In this document: positions 42,287-51,106 of the stretch, piece by piece
How the letters are laid out: each line of letters starts with the position of its first letter
How positions within the stretch are numbered: the first letter of the stretch is position 1
Origin: Guptibacillus hwajinpoensis
GTDB lineage: Bacteria > Bacillota > Bacilli > Bacillales > Guptibacillaceae
Assembly (NCBI RefSeq): GCF_020524165.1
Contig: NZ_JAIVKU010000007.1
Span: 62,001-126,000, forward strand
DNA: 64,000 nucleotides
Direction of reading: 5' to 3'
Notes under the pieces: generated by a model
Told to the model about the DNA's origin: nothing
Database searches by the model: none
The model's input: the letters and a program-made list of their open reading frames with translations, nothing else
Translations under genes and position numbers: made by a program

Positions 42287-42736
42287 TCACTGCTTTTGAC
42301 GTCTCGTAAGTGTCGAATGACGGATGATTTGGTTAATTACTTCTGAGAATACTAATCCAACAGCAATGGAACCGGAAATCATAAAGGCTTTTGCTGCAAG
42401 ATTAATGGCATTGTTGTAGTCATTCTGAACAAAATTCCGCATCGCATCATACGCGAGTCCACCAGGAACAAGTGGAATAATACCCGCTACGCTGAAAATA
42501 ATAACGGGTGTTCGGTACATTTTTGCGAAAACCTGGCTAATAACCGCAATAAAGAAGGAAGCTGTCACTGTTGCAACAACCACATCAATTCCTGATGCTT
42601 CCATCACGTAATAAATCATCCAACCGCACATACCCACAAACCCACCTTTAATAAGAGAGGATTTTGGGGCATTAAATAACAAGCCGAAAGCTGCGCTTGC
42701 CACAAAGCTCGTTAAAATCTGAGCAATCAATGTCAT
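42287..42736 (-). CDS. Threonine/serine exporter family, small subunit (YjjB/ThrE C-terminal type)
   Basis: Membrane protein of 149 aa with four to five helices, corresponding to the ThrE_2/DUF3815 half of ThrE-type exporters (FAKMYRTPVIIFSVAGIIPLVPGGLAYDAMRNFV is the family hallmark). It lies 15 bp after the gene for the larger half, so the two proteins together likely make one exporter for threonine, serine or a dicarboxylate as reported for YjjPB. Confidence 0.85.
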   Translation of the reverse strand: MTLIAQILTSFVASAAFGLLFNAPKSSLIKGGFVGMCGWMIYYVMEASGIDVVVATVTASFFIAVISQVFAKMYRTPVIIFSVAGIIPLVPGGLAYDAMRNFVQNDYNNAINLAAKAFMISGSIAVGLVFSEVINQIIRHSTLTRRQKQ

Positions 42737-42751
42737 TTGCTTACTTCCTTT

Positions 42752-43513
42752 CTACAAAAATGATACAACAAGCGCAATACCCGCACCGATCGCAAACGCT
42801 GTTAGAAAAGCCTCTGCTCCTTTTGATAAACCGGAAATGAGATGTCCAGCCATCAAATCTCTTACAGCATTCGTAATTAACAAACCGGGAACAAGGGGCA
42901 TAACCGATCCAATGATAATTTTATCGAGTTGTTCACCAAGTCCTAATGTAACAAATAAGACAGCAAGAAGACCGATAATAAATGAAGCAAGAAACTCAGA
43001 AAAAAACTTAATCGGGACGAGACGATTAAATAGCGTTACGCTATAAAATCCGCCTCCGCCCGCAAGGACTGCAGGCACAAAATCATCCCACTGCCCTTCA
43101 AACATAATTAAGAAACAACCACTAGCGACCGATGCAGCTATCAATTGTTTTGGAAAAGTATATCTCTCTGTCATCTTGTCGAGACGATAAAGCTCATTAT
43201 AAGCTTCTTGAATCGATAGGTCGCCACTACTGATTCGTCTTGAAATGCTATTTACTTTTGTCACCTTATCGAGATCAGTTGTTCGATCTGAGATCCGGAT
43301 CAACTGTGTTTTGGAAGGCTCAGGACCTTCTATTGAAAAAATAATACCCGTAGGTGTTACGTAACTATTCGAATGAGCTGCACCATAAGCGTCCGCTATT
43401 CGCGTCATCGTATCTTCAACCCGATACGTCTCACCACCGTTTTGGAGCATAACCTTTCCCGCTAATAAACACACTTGGATAATGTCATACGCATAACTCG
43501 TTTGATTTTCCAT
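42752..43513 (-). CDS. Threonine/serine exporter family, large subunit (YjjP/ThrE N-terminal type)
   Basis: Membrane protein of 253 aa in the ThrE/DUF1212 family. The soluble N-terminal domain has GGETYRVEDTMTRIADAYG and SYVTPTGIIFSIEG, followed by about five helices with PKQLIAASVASGCFLIMFEG, GGGGFYSVTLFNRLVPIKF and IIGSVMPLVPGLLITNAVRDLMAGHLISG. It is operonic with the small subunit downstream. Exact export substrate is not shown by sequence. Confidence 0.86.
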   Translation of the reverse strand: MENQTSYAYDIIQVCLLAGKVMLQNGGETYRVEDTMTRIADAYGAAHSNSYVTPTGIIFSIEGPEPSKTQLIRISDRTTDLDKVTKVNSISRRISSGDLSIQEAYNELYRLDKMTERYTFPKQLIAASVASGCFLIMFEGQWDDFVPAVLAGGGGFYSVTLFNRLVPIKFFSEFLASFIIGLLAVLFVTLGLGEQLDKIIIGSVMPLVPGLLITNAVRDLMAGHLISGLSKGAEAFLTAFAIGAGIALVVSFL

Positions 43514-43645
43514 ACCTCGCTCCTGACAAGCTTAAAATAATCGTATTGATGACACTTAGTTTATATGAATCTGCTATTAATTATCAAATATTAACAAGAA
43601 TCGCGTCCATCTCTTCCTTTCAATCATTTCGCTGTGCACTAGGAG

Positions 43646-43679
43646 TAGAAAAAATAGCGCAGGCTGAGCCCGCGCTATT
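43646..43679 (-). terminator. Terminator of the TPR-like gene
   Basis: Minus-strand AATAGCGCGGGCT/AGCCTGCGCTATT hairpin with a T-run; the stop codon TAG of the TPR-like gene is inside the first arm. Confidence 0.85.
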
Positions 43680-45060
43680 GCTGTGAAATTCTTTGCATCT
43701 GTGAATAGATCGACATATACGTATTGGATTCTTCTACCTTTCCCATCTCCCGGTAAACTTTCGTTAACCATTGCACTGGAGTTGGGTCAGTTGGATGAAG
43801 CTCCATCTCCCAATCGAAACAGGTGATCGCTTCATCATATTGTTTCATTTTATGGTAAAGCTTGCCTAGCTGAAATTGCTTATCCGGATCGTCCTGAATC
43901 TCTACCATCGTTTGCACAGTGGATAATATAGATAGATCCTGGTTTTTCTCCATAAAAGGCTTCACCCAGCTATAGACGTAACTTAAACCAAATTCATGGA
44001 GCATTCTAGGGATAAGCGCATGGAGCAAACCGTCCAAGTAAGAGCGATTGTCCTTAAGTTCGAGCAAGCTTTGGAGAGATGTGAATTCAATAGACGTAAT
44101 CGGGATACTGTCATCTTGAAACGCTTGAAGTAAAAGCTCATATTCACTTTGCGCAATCGATCCCTGTCTTTGTGATAGTAAGTGAATCGCTTCGCTTGTT
44201 TTATTTAAATAAATGAGTGCTTCAAAAGCGTTTTTTCTGAGTGGTAAATGGTGAGGTGCTTCAGCATACAGTAACCAAAGCAAACGGGCTCTTTCAGATT
44301 CTGAGAGCGATACATGTATAAGTTTTTGTGGATCCACGTTCTCCTCAACAGGAGAATGGAGAAAAAGATGGAGTCGTAGTGCGGATAGCTCAATCAAACG
44401 TTTTTCTTTACGATAAAGCGATTCAAGATAAGTCTGATTCAACTTCAAATCATCGAAAGCCTGAATTTCAGCAAACAGGGGGTCTGCCTCTACAAGCTCA
44501 TTGTGGTTTCCTTCATATATGCTACGGATTGTTTGATATTCTAACTTGCGGGCCAGTTCGAGCGCCCATTTATTTGTCGGTTCATAATGGAGCATGGTAG
44601 CTAAAATTTGAAACGCTAAGCGCATTTGTCCGTTTCGTCGATAATCGTAGAAGTGCTTTCGCATTAACTTTATAATCGTTTCTTTGGAAAGAAATGAGTC
44701 GAAATAAGAGAAAATAAAGGATGTTTCTTGAGGAGTGTAACGGTTTTGAACAGATTGAAAGACTTGCTTTGTGGATTTAAGAAGAAATGTTCGATCAGAT
44801 AAAAAATGATCAATAAGCGGATGTGATGCATGAAGAACGATCCCTTTTTGAAATGCTTTTTCAATGAGAGAATCACTCTTTACTTCGGCCGTTTTGCCAG
44901 TAATAAAATCGTCTTTATAGAAAAATAGATAGAATTTACTTCCGTTCGCCTTCTCTGCTTCAAGAATTTTCATTCTGTGATGAATCGCAAGGCGTTCAAC
45001 ACGTAATTGGACTTGTCGTTGATTCGAGATGACAGTAACACTTTGAGGTTGCTCGATCAT
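43675..45060 (-). CDS. TPR-like repeat protein of unknown function
   Basis: Cytosolic, largely helical protein of 461 aa. The last 100 residues form TPR-type helix pairs (PDKQFQLGKLYHKMKQYDEAITCFDWEMELHPTDP-like units, then WLTKVYREMGKVEESNTYM), and earlier parts (about 145-340) look like degenerate repeats. Residues 1-80 are a beta-rich region of no recognised family. No signal peptide. ATG start with GGGAGGG upstream. Role unknown; an interaction scaffold is the only inference offered. Confidence 0.7.
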   Translation of the reverse strand: MIEQPQSVTVISNQRQVQLRVERLAIHHRMKILEAEKANGSKFYLFFYKDDFITGKTAEVKSDSLIEKAFQKGIVLHASHPLIDHFLSDRTFLLKSTKQVFQSVQNRYTPQETSFIFSYFDSFLSKETIIKLMRKHFYDYRRNGQMRLAFQILATMLHYEPTNKWALELARKLEYQTIRSIYEGNHNELVEADPLFAEIQAFDDLKLNQTYLESLYRKEKRLIELSALRLHLFLHSPVEENVDPQKLIHVSLSESERARLLWLLYAEAPHHLPLRKNAFEALIYLNKTSEAIHLLSQRQGSIAQSEYELLLQAFQDDSIPITSIEFTSLQSLLELKDNRSYLDGLLHALIPRMLHEFGLSYVYSWVKPFMEKNQDLSILSTVQTMVEIQDDPDKQFQLGKLYHKMKQYDEAITCFDWEMELHPTDPTPVQWLTKVYREMGKVEESNTYMSIYSQMQRISQQ

Positions 45061-45170
45061 TGAAATCCCTCCCGGGCAGAGCTGAATTTAATACCTTCCA
45101 CCTATATTCTACCACTCTGTTGCACAGGAATAAAGCGAACAATCCTTCCTTGCCTATAGAGATTCCTAAT

Positions 45171-45212
45171 AAAGTATTCTAAGAGAGGCGAGCCTCCCTT
45201 GGAATATGCTTT
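45171..45212 (-). terminator. Terminator of the hydrolase gene
   Basis: Minus-strand arms ATATTCCAAGGGAGGC and GCCTCTCTTAGAATA with a 2-nt apex and following T-rich tail, adjacent to the hydrolase stop codon. Confidence 0.82.
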
Positions 45213-45217
45213 TCCTT

Positions 45218-46153
45218 TTAGTGCTTTCTTAGCCAGTCTGATACCAGCTGCTTTAATTCAGGATCGATCGGTTGCTTTACTTGATTTTTATAATCATTCA
45301 TAATACTCGAGAACCGATCAGGTACCTCTGTTTTGCGCAATAAGTGTGTGACGTCAGGGAGAATATGACTTTCACACTCCCCTTTTACAAGGTTGCACAC
45401 AACTTCTGCCTGCTCACTTTTTACCTGAACGTCTTTCATACCCGATATTGTGAGAACAGGGCAGTCTATTTTTGTTAAATATTCACGAACATCAAAATGT
45501 TCGTGTTCTCTGTTCCATTTTGCATTTATTTTCTGACCATTATAGTGAATGACATCGGCATCTGTACCCTTAATTTTTTCCGTCAATTTTTCATTCATTT
45601 TATCGAGCTTTTGATCAGCCTTAATTAATCGAAGCAACCACCCTTGAAAACCGTCGATCGTTTGCATATCTCTTTTCATTTGTTCTCGTTGCCAGGCAGT
45701 GGTTTCACCAAGGGGCTCTGCAGATGGAGATAAAAGAATCATTCCCTGTACTGGCACACGATCATGAACAACCGGTGCTACTAAGCAACCTTCACTATGA
45801 CCAAGAAGGAAGATTCGATTTTCATCAATGCTTCTATGAGATTTAACAAAATTAACGACAGCTACAGCGTCCTCAATAAAATCAAAAAATCCCGCTTTAT
45901 AATAATCTCCTTTACTCTCACCAACTCCCCGCTTATCATAACGGATCGTTGCAAAACCTTCTTCATTCGAAAGTGCTGCCATTTCTTTAAATGTATTCAT
46001 TTTTAGTTTTTTTGCATTTTCGTTACGATCGATAGGACCGCTACCGTGAATCATTATAACAGCAGGATACTGCTCCCCACTTCCAGAAGGTAAAGAAAGA
46101 GTCGCACTAATTTGATTTTCGCTTTCAATAATCACATCACATTCTACCATCAT
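45218..46153 (-). CDS. Alpha/beta hydrolase
   Basis: Cytosolic alpha/beta-hydrolase of 311 aa: oxyanion region HGSGPIDRNEN, RYDKRGVGESKGDYY, nucleophile Ser in LLGHSEGCLVAP, acidic residue region SGMKDVQVKSEQAE and catalytic His in PDVTHLLRKTE. An insert lid spans about 150-215. It belongs with dienelactone-hydrolase/S9-like esterases of unknown substrate. ATG pair after AAAAAGGAG. Divergent from the AGCS symporter at 46475. Confidence 0.83.
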   Translation of the reverse strand: MMVECDVIIESENQISATLSLPSGSGEQYPAVIMIHGSGPIDRNENAKKLKMNTFKEMAALSNEEGFATIRYDKRGVGESKGDYYKAGFFDFIEDAVAVVNFVKSHRSIDENRIFLLGHSEGCLVAPVVHDRVPVQGMILLSPSAEPLGETTAWQREQMKRDMQTIDGFQGWLLRLIKADQKLDKMNEKLTEKIKGTDADVIHYNGQKINAKWNREHEHFDVREYLTKIDCPVLTISGMKDVQVKSEQAEVVCNLVKGECESHILPDVTHLLRKTEVPDRFSSIMNDYKNQVKQPIDPELKQLVSDWLRKH

Positions 46154-46245
46154 AAAACTCCTTTTTATAGATGATCAGTAGTCTTAATAGGTTGTCTTTC
46201 ATTATACCTTACTCTTTGAGGATAATAGAAAGACTGTTATATTTT

Positions 46246-46270
46246 ATGATGTTAGATTATCTAACATCAT
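46246..46270. promoter_or_regulatory. 25-bp palindrome between hydrolase and symporter
   Basis: Perfect dyad ATGATGTTAGAT-T-ATCTAACATCAT in the 321-bp gene-free divergent region. It lies upstream of a TATAAT at 46297-46302 (plus strand) and of a TATAAT-like box for the hydrolase, so a regulator could act on either gene. Confidence 0.55.
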
Positions 46271-46316
46271 TAATCACTAATCTCACTAAAAACATGTATA
46301 ATGGGTTTTTGTGCAA

Positions 46317-46404
46317 CAGATTCTAACGTAATGTTGTTATTGTCAGAAAATACCGTATTTTTTCCATTTTTTTTAAAAAGATTCCTTGCTCGCGTTAGAT
46401 TCTG
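46317..46404 (+). other. Long-range inverted repeat in the symporter leader
   Basis: CAGATTCTAACG (46317-46328) and CGTTAGATTCTG (46393-46404) could pair over 11 of 12 positions and enclose 64 nt with a small AAAATA-CCG-TATTTT hairpin and T-run at about 46346-46362. If transcription begins near 46309, this would fold the first part of a roughly 165-nt leader. It does not show the sequence signature of a glycine riboswitch. Confidence 0.4.
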
Positions 46405-46474
46405 AACAAATAAGGGAAGTGTGATACTATCTCTCATTCCTCTTTCCTAAATCTTTTATAGAAGGGACTTACAT

Positions 46475-47893
46475 ATGGATATTCTAAAAACGATTGTTGA
46501 TGCCGGTAACGAACTGATCTGGTCGAATGTCTTAATTGTTATTCTTATTGGTGTCGGATTGTATTTTACGATTCGCTCACGCTTTGTTCAATTTCGCCTT
46601 TTTGGTGAAATGTTCCATGTGTTAGCTGAAAAAGACACGATGAAAGGAAGAAAAAACTCAGTCTCGAGTTTACAAGCTTTCTTTATTAGTACGGCATCCC
46701 GTGTCGGGACTGGAAACCTTGCCGGCGTAGCCTCTGCCGTAAGTATCGGTGGGCCAGGTGCTGTTTTCTGGATGTGGGTTATTGCCCTACTCGGTTCTGC
46801 AAGTGGATTTGTTGAAAGTACACTTGCCCAAATCTATAAAGTTCGTGATGGCGATGACTTTAGAGGTGGCCCTGCTTACTATATGCAGCGCGCGCTAAAT
46901 GCTAGATGGTTAGGAATCATTTTCGCTGTCTTAATTACGTTCAGTTTCGGGCTTGTATTTAACTCTGTTCAATCAAACACGATTGCCCTTGCCTTTGAAA
47001 ATTCATTCGATGTCAATCGATGGGTATTGGGTGCGATCTTGACCGTGGCAACTGCTATTATTATTTTCGGTGGTGTTCGTCGAATTGCAGTTGTTTCACA
47101 AATCATCGTTCCAATAATGGCTGGAATTTACGTCATCGTTGCGGCTTTTGTTCTAATCGTAAACTTTACTGAAATCCCTGCAATGATTGCACTTATTTTC
47201 CAACACGCATTTGGATTTAAAGAAGTGACTGGAGGCGGAGTTGGAGCAGCAATGCTACTAGGTATTAAACGTGGCCTCTTCTCTAACGAAGCCGGTATGG
47301 GTAGTGCACCAAACGCAGCTGCTACTGCAGACGTTTCTCACCCGGTAAAACAGGGTCTGATTCAGGCGCTTGGTGTGTTCGTTGATACGCTACTGATTGC
47401 AACAGCTACAGCCTTTATGATTCTAATGTCAGACGGTTATGTTGACTCAAAACTAGATGGCGTCCAACTGACACAAGAAGCAATGAACCAGCATTTAGGC
47501 AGCGGGGCTGGAATCTTTGTTGCTGTCGCCGTTCTTTTATTCGCTTTTAGTTCAATTATTGGGAACTATTATTATGGTGAAACAAATATTGAATTTATTA
47601 AATCAAGCAAAACTGCCCTTCTTATTTACCGACTCGCCGTGCTCGCTATGGTAATGTTCGGTGCGAAAGCCGGTTTCGGTATCGTATGGGGCATGGCCGA
47701 TCTTTCCATGGGTCTTATGGCCCTTCTTAACTTAATCGTTATCTCGATTATTGGTAAAGTTGCCTTTGTGGCTCTTAAAGATTATCGAGAGCAGCGTAAA
47801 GCTGGGAAAGATCCACAGTTTTATGCCGATACGATTAAAGGCTTAAAATCGGATATATGGACGAATAAGCCAGTGAAAGACAAATCCAACTAA
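46475..47893 (+). CDS. AGCS family sodium:alanine/glycine symporter (second copy)
   Basis: Polytopic symporter of 472 aa, paralogous to the one at 35529. Signature segments: SRVGTGNLAGVASAVSIGGPGAVFWMW, RGGPAYYMQRALN, LLGIKRGLFSNEAGMGSAPNAAATADV and YYYGETNIEFI. It imports alanine or glycine with Na+. ATG after GAAGGGAC. The upstream region holds a large palindrome and a possible structured leader, suggesting regulated expression; a terminator separates it from csbD. Confidence 0.9.
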   Translation: MDILKTIVDAGNELIWSNVLIVILIGVGLYFTIRSRFVQFRLFGEMFHVLAEKDTMKGRKNSVSSLQAFFISTASRVGTGNLAGVASAVSIGGPGAVFWMWVIALLGSASGFVESTLAQIYKVRDGDDFRGGPAYYMQRALNARWLGIIFAVLITFSFGLVFNSVQSNTIALAFENSFDVNRWVLGAILTVATAIIIFGGVRRIAVVSQIIVPIMAGIYVIVAAFVLIVNFTEIPAMIALIFQHAFGFKEVTGGGVGAAMLLGIKRGLFSNEAGMGSAPNAAATADVSHPVKQGLIQALGVFVDTLLIATATAFMILMSDGYVDSKLDGVQLTQEAMNQHLGSGAGIFVAVAVLLFAFSSIIGNYYYGETNIEFIKSSKTALLIYRLAVLAMVMFGAKAGFGIVWGMADLSMGLMALLNLIVISIIGKVAFVALKDYREQRKAGKDPQFYADTIKGLKSDIWTNKPVKDKSN

Positions 47894-47906
47894 ATGACTA
47901 TTTTTC

Positions 47907-47960
47907 ACCCCATGAAGGAAATGCCAGTTTGGCAACTCCTTTCATGGGGTATTTTCTTTT
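47907..47960 (+). terminator. Terminator of the second symporter gene
   Basis: Long stem with outer arms ACCCCATGAA/TTTCATGGGGT and inner arms TGCCA/TGGCA, followed by a T-rich tail. Confidence 0.85.
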
Positions 47961-47989
47961 ATAGAAACAGGAAAGGAGCGGTTTATCTT

Positions 47990-48163
47990 ATGAGTAATAA
48001 TAAAGGGTTAAGTGACAAAGTAAAAGGTGCTGTTTCCAAAACAAAAGGTGAAGTAAAAGATCAGATTGGGAATGCAAAGAATGACCATCGTCTTCAAGAA
48101 GAAGGAAAGCGAGATAAGTCGAAAGGCGAATATCAGGATCGTAAGGGAAATTTAAAAAATTAA
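47990..48163 (+). CDS. CsbD family stress protein
   Basis: Small hydrophilic protein (57 aa) rich in Lys, Gly and Glu, with the CsbD-like repeat KGLSDKVKGAVSKTKGEVKDQIGNA and a second half KGEYQDRKGNLKN. CsbD proteins belong to the general stress regulon in B. subtilis; their molecular role is unknown. The ATG at 47990 follows AAAGGAG; the longer in-frame extension upstream runs through the terminator and is not coding. Confidence 0.85.
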   Translation: MSNNKGLSDKVKGAVSKTKGEVKDQIGNAKNDHRLQEEGKRDKSKGEYQDRKGNLKN

Positions 48164-48164
48164 C

Positions 48165-48204
48165 AAAAAGGAAAGGAGAGCCGCTTTGCTCTCCTTTCCT
48201 TTTT
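48165..48204. terminator. Bidirectional terminator
   Basis: Perfect 17-bp stem AAAAAGGAAAGGAGAGC and its complement with a 6-nt loop between csbD (plus) and telA (minus). Confidence 0.93.
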
Positions 48205-48206
48205 GT

Positions 48207-49307
48207 TTAGGATCGACCTGAATTATTTCCGATCTTCTTCATATTATCTTGGAGTTCTAAAATACGCTTCGTACCTTCATCTCGCAGACGTTTATTCTCG
48301 TCCTCTATCGCACGCGTTTCTTCCATCCCTTTGACGATTGTGTTCCAGGATTCCTCAATCGTTTCTATCTTCACACTTGGTCTTCCTGACAATTTCGCAA
48401 TCTCAACACTTTGATTTGAGATATTCTGCGCATTGTTTTTCAACATTTCATTTGTACGACGATCCAACTCATTCATAGAGTCAGCAACAAGCTTTTGACG
48501 CTTTGCTGTTACAGCTTGTATGACACCATTTTTGAAAACGGGGATTGTAATAATAAACGCTGAATTGATCTTTCCGATTAGCTTTGTATTTCCTCGTTGT
48601 AGCAGACGAATTTGTGGAGCGGTTTGAATCGCAACCATTCTCGCCATTTCAAGATCATATATTCGTTCTTCAAGCGTCTGAATGGCATTATTCAACGTAT
48701 CCAGTTCCATCTGAGCCATTTGATCTCCAGCATTAACCTTTTGTTGAATAGCGGGGACTTTGTCTTGAAGCTCTTCTAGCTTAATCTGCCCTGCAACGAC
48801 GTATTTCTCCAACTCGACATAATAGTTTAGATTATGCTGATACATTTCATCTAGCGTACCTGTTGACCGTGACATTTCATCTTTATACTTCGAAATTTCA
48901 ACATGTACTTTTTCAATTTCTCCACCAAGCGTTTGATATTTACCAAAAATCTTTTCAACCATATCGTTGCCTTTTTTGAAGAACTTCGAAAGGAATCCTG
49001 TTTTTGGTTCTTCGAAATCTTTTTTATCAAACCTGTCCATAATTTTTCCGAGCTGCTTCAGCATCTCGCCAGAATCTGTAACGCTCGTTGTGCGCATCAT
49101 CGATAATATTTTATCGGAGAACTTCGAGATCTCAACAGCAGGTTCTTTCCCAAATTCAAGTAAAGCCATTTGGTCTCTTACATCAATTTCACCAGCAAGC
49201 TTCTGAACTTCTTGCTCTTCGCGAAGTTTCAGCCGAACATCTTCTGCCTTAGCTTCTGTGATCTCTTCATTTTTATCAAGCGTTGTTAAACTTGTATCAT
49301 TCGTCAT
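48207..49307 (-). CDS. yceH: Toxic anion resistance protein TelA (YceH)
   Basis: Cytosolic helical coiled-coil protein of 366 aa, TelA/KlaA family, with TGFLSKFFKKGNDMVEKIFGKYQTLGGEIEKV, DEMYQHNLNYYVELEKYVVAGQIKLEE and the C-terminal VEIAKLSGRPSVKIETIEESWNTIVKGMEE. It is linked to resistance to tellurite and other toxic anions and to envelope stress. It is the last gene of the Ter locus, 18 bp after yceG, as in B. subtilis. Confidence 0.9.
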   Translation of the reverse strand: MTNDTSLTTLDKNEEITEAKAEDVRLKLREEQEVQKLAGEIDVRDQMALLEFGKEPAVEISKFSDKILSMMRTTSVTDSGEMLKQLGKIMDRFDKKDFEEPKTGFLSKFFKKGNDMVEKIFGKYQTLGGEIEKVHVEISKYKDEMSRSTGTLDEMYQHNLNYYVELEKYVVAGQIKLEELQDKVPAIQQKVNAGDQMAQMELDTLNNAIQTLEERIYDLEMARMVAIQTAPQIRLLQRGNTKLIGKINSAFIITIPVFKNGVIQAVTAKRQKLVADSMNELDRRTNEMLKNNAQNISNQSVEIAKLSGRPSVKIETIEESWNTIVKGMEETRAIEDENKRLRDEGTKRILELQDNMKKIGNNSGRS

Positions 49308-49325
49308 CGACGATCACTCCCCTAA

Positions 49326-50939
49326 TTATAATTTAATGGATTTAAACAGCTTACGAAAAACGGAAGGTTCCTTAAAATCTTGACGATATGCCATTTCTTC
49401 TAACCAGTGAATATCAAACTGATTGGAATCTATATAGCGCTCAATGCACTGGTGTCCAGGTGGATTATATAAAATAATATCGATTCCAAATTCATTTAGC
49501 AGGTGTAAGACCGCTGCATCTGATCGAGACAGCGTTCCGTTCATTTCCGTATTATATAAAACAACTTTCGGGACTTCCTGAGAATAATCAAACGTTTGCA
49601 TTAAATGAACAAACTCATCAGGAATTTTGGTTGTTTGTGAGAAAAGGTAAAGTTTTATCTCTTCTTCTGACTCATGGCCTTCAGGAAGTAGCTTAGGATT
49701 GCTACACATTCTCGAAATCGCCTGTCCAATTGCCTTCTGTGTTTCATTTGGCAAGTGCTTATACTGCCACCAGTTTCCCTGCATCATGATTTCCGGATCC
49801 AGTACATTTTCTTGATTCAAGGCATGCTGATAATGAAACTTCTGGTTTGCTCGTGTTTCCTGGGTGAAAGGGAATTGACGAATCATAACAGTTGATTTTG
49901 TTTCGCTTATATCTTGAAGTCTGTTCCAATATTCCTTCTTATTCTCGGAAACTCCCATAATTTTGGCGAATAACGAAGGGATATGAACGGTTCCGTTTTC
50001 TACTTTGAAACTTGGCCGAATGAATGCTTTTTCCTTTGCAATTAAAAACAGTTCATCATAGGTAGTTTTTAATGTGACGGACTTTGGAGCATAACTTCTT
50101 AATTGCCATGGTTTAAACAATTGTGACCCTTCATGATGAAGGACCGTCTCCATTTCTTTCGTTGCTCGATAGGCGACAGTAGAACGTCTTTCCGGCTTTT
50201 CAATCGGAAAAGGTTCAAGCTTAGTGGTTGCAGGAAGTTTACGCTTCTCCATTAATTCTCCATCAGGATCAAGCTCATAAAACGAATCAATGCCTTCAGG
50301 ATGAAAATAAAGCACATCACAACCTAGCTCTACTAAATAAAGCAAGAAATATTGCTGACTTGTTGTAGCCTCTCCGTACCATACAACCCCTGGCATTTTT
50401 ATTTCAAACTCAGTTTCTGCTAGCCACGGATCGAGATGATTCCATGTCCATTTCACTAAATCAACAAGAACTCGACGGAATTCAGGATGACTAAAACCGC
50501 CTTGATGTCGTTTTTCAAAAAGCTCAAGGATTGCTATTAATGATTTTCGCACATGGCGATGTAACGCCGGATTCTGATGAGAAGGAATAAGCTTAGCGCC
50601 TTCTAAGAATGCAACGAATCGATTCGCAGAGAGACCGTTTTCCTTTTGGTTGATCGCATGAATCGATTGAATCGATTGAAGTCGTTCAGGGCTTATCACT
50701 TTATTTAATTCTTCACTTAACACGTGAATCTCGTTTGACTTATACAGTTCGTGTAATTGTAGAAAATAGTCGTTCTCATCATAGTAGCTTCCCAAGAATC
50801 GTCCCACTATTTGTGTAATCCTTAACTCTTTTCCATTTTCATAAGAATCCCGCTCTGGAAACGACTGAAATAGTCGTTCTTTTAAATCATCATCATCAAG
50901 CGATGCTTTCTTGATCAGAATTTGATCATAGTGACTCAT
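49326..50939 (-). CDS. yceG: YceG family protein of Ter locus
   Basis: Cytosolic protein of 537 aa, the same length as B. subtilis YceG, and followed by the telA/yceH gene as there. Distinct segments are MPGVVWYGEATTSQQYFLLYLVELGCDVLYFHPEGIDSF and NEFGIDIILYNPPGHQCIERYIDSNQFDIHWLEEM, which look like two related alpha/beta halves. The family's biochemical role is unknown; it accompanies Ter stress systems. Upstream lies a 187-bp gap, so it may have its own promoter, but none could be fixed. Confidence 0.85.
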   Translation of the reverse strand: MSHYDQILIKKASLDDDDLKERLFQSFPERDSYENGKELRITQIVGRFLGSYYDENDYFLQLHELYKSNEIHVLSEELNKVISPERLQSIQSIHAINQKENGLSANRFVAFLEGAKLIPSHQNPALHRHVRKSLIAILELFEKRHQGGFSHPEFRRVLVDLVKWTWNHLDPWLAETEFEIKMPGVVWYGEATTSQQYFLLYLVELGCDVLYFHPEGIDSFYELDPDGELMEKRKLPATTKLEPFPIEKPERRSTVAYRATKEMETVLHHEGSQLFKPWQLRSYAPKSVTLKTTYDELFLIAKEKAFIRPSFKVENGTVHIPSLFAKIMGVSENKKEYWNRLQDISETKSTVMIRQFPFTQETRANQKFHYQHALNQENVLDPEIMMQGNWWQYKHLPNETQKAIGQAISRMCSNPKLLPEGHESEEEIKLYLFSQTTKIPDEFVHLMQTFDYSQEVPKVVLYNTEMNGTLSRSDAAVLHLLNEFGIDIILYNPPGHQCIERYIDSNQFDIHWLEEMAYRQDFKEPSVFRKLFKSIKL

Positions 50940-51106
50940 GATGTTTTCCCCGCTTTCTCATTCCTTTCCGGAGGATGGCCAATTAGGATCAAGCCTCCTT
51001 ACATTCATACGATTTTTAGTATAGCGCGTTCGTTTAGCGTGGTCGCAGTCTTTGTCTCAATATAACATTTTCTATCTTTCAGAATAACATACTATTTCTT
51101 CCATGC

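Noticed and set aside
43577..43771. 64-aa minus-strand open frame
   Set aside because: It overlaps the TPR-like gene end and its terminator in another frame.
46275..46474. Glycine riboswitch before the AGCS symporter
   Set aside because: The characteristic conserved aptamer segments are not present, although the leader may be structured.
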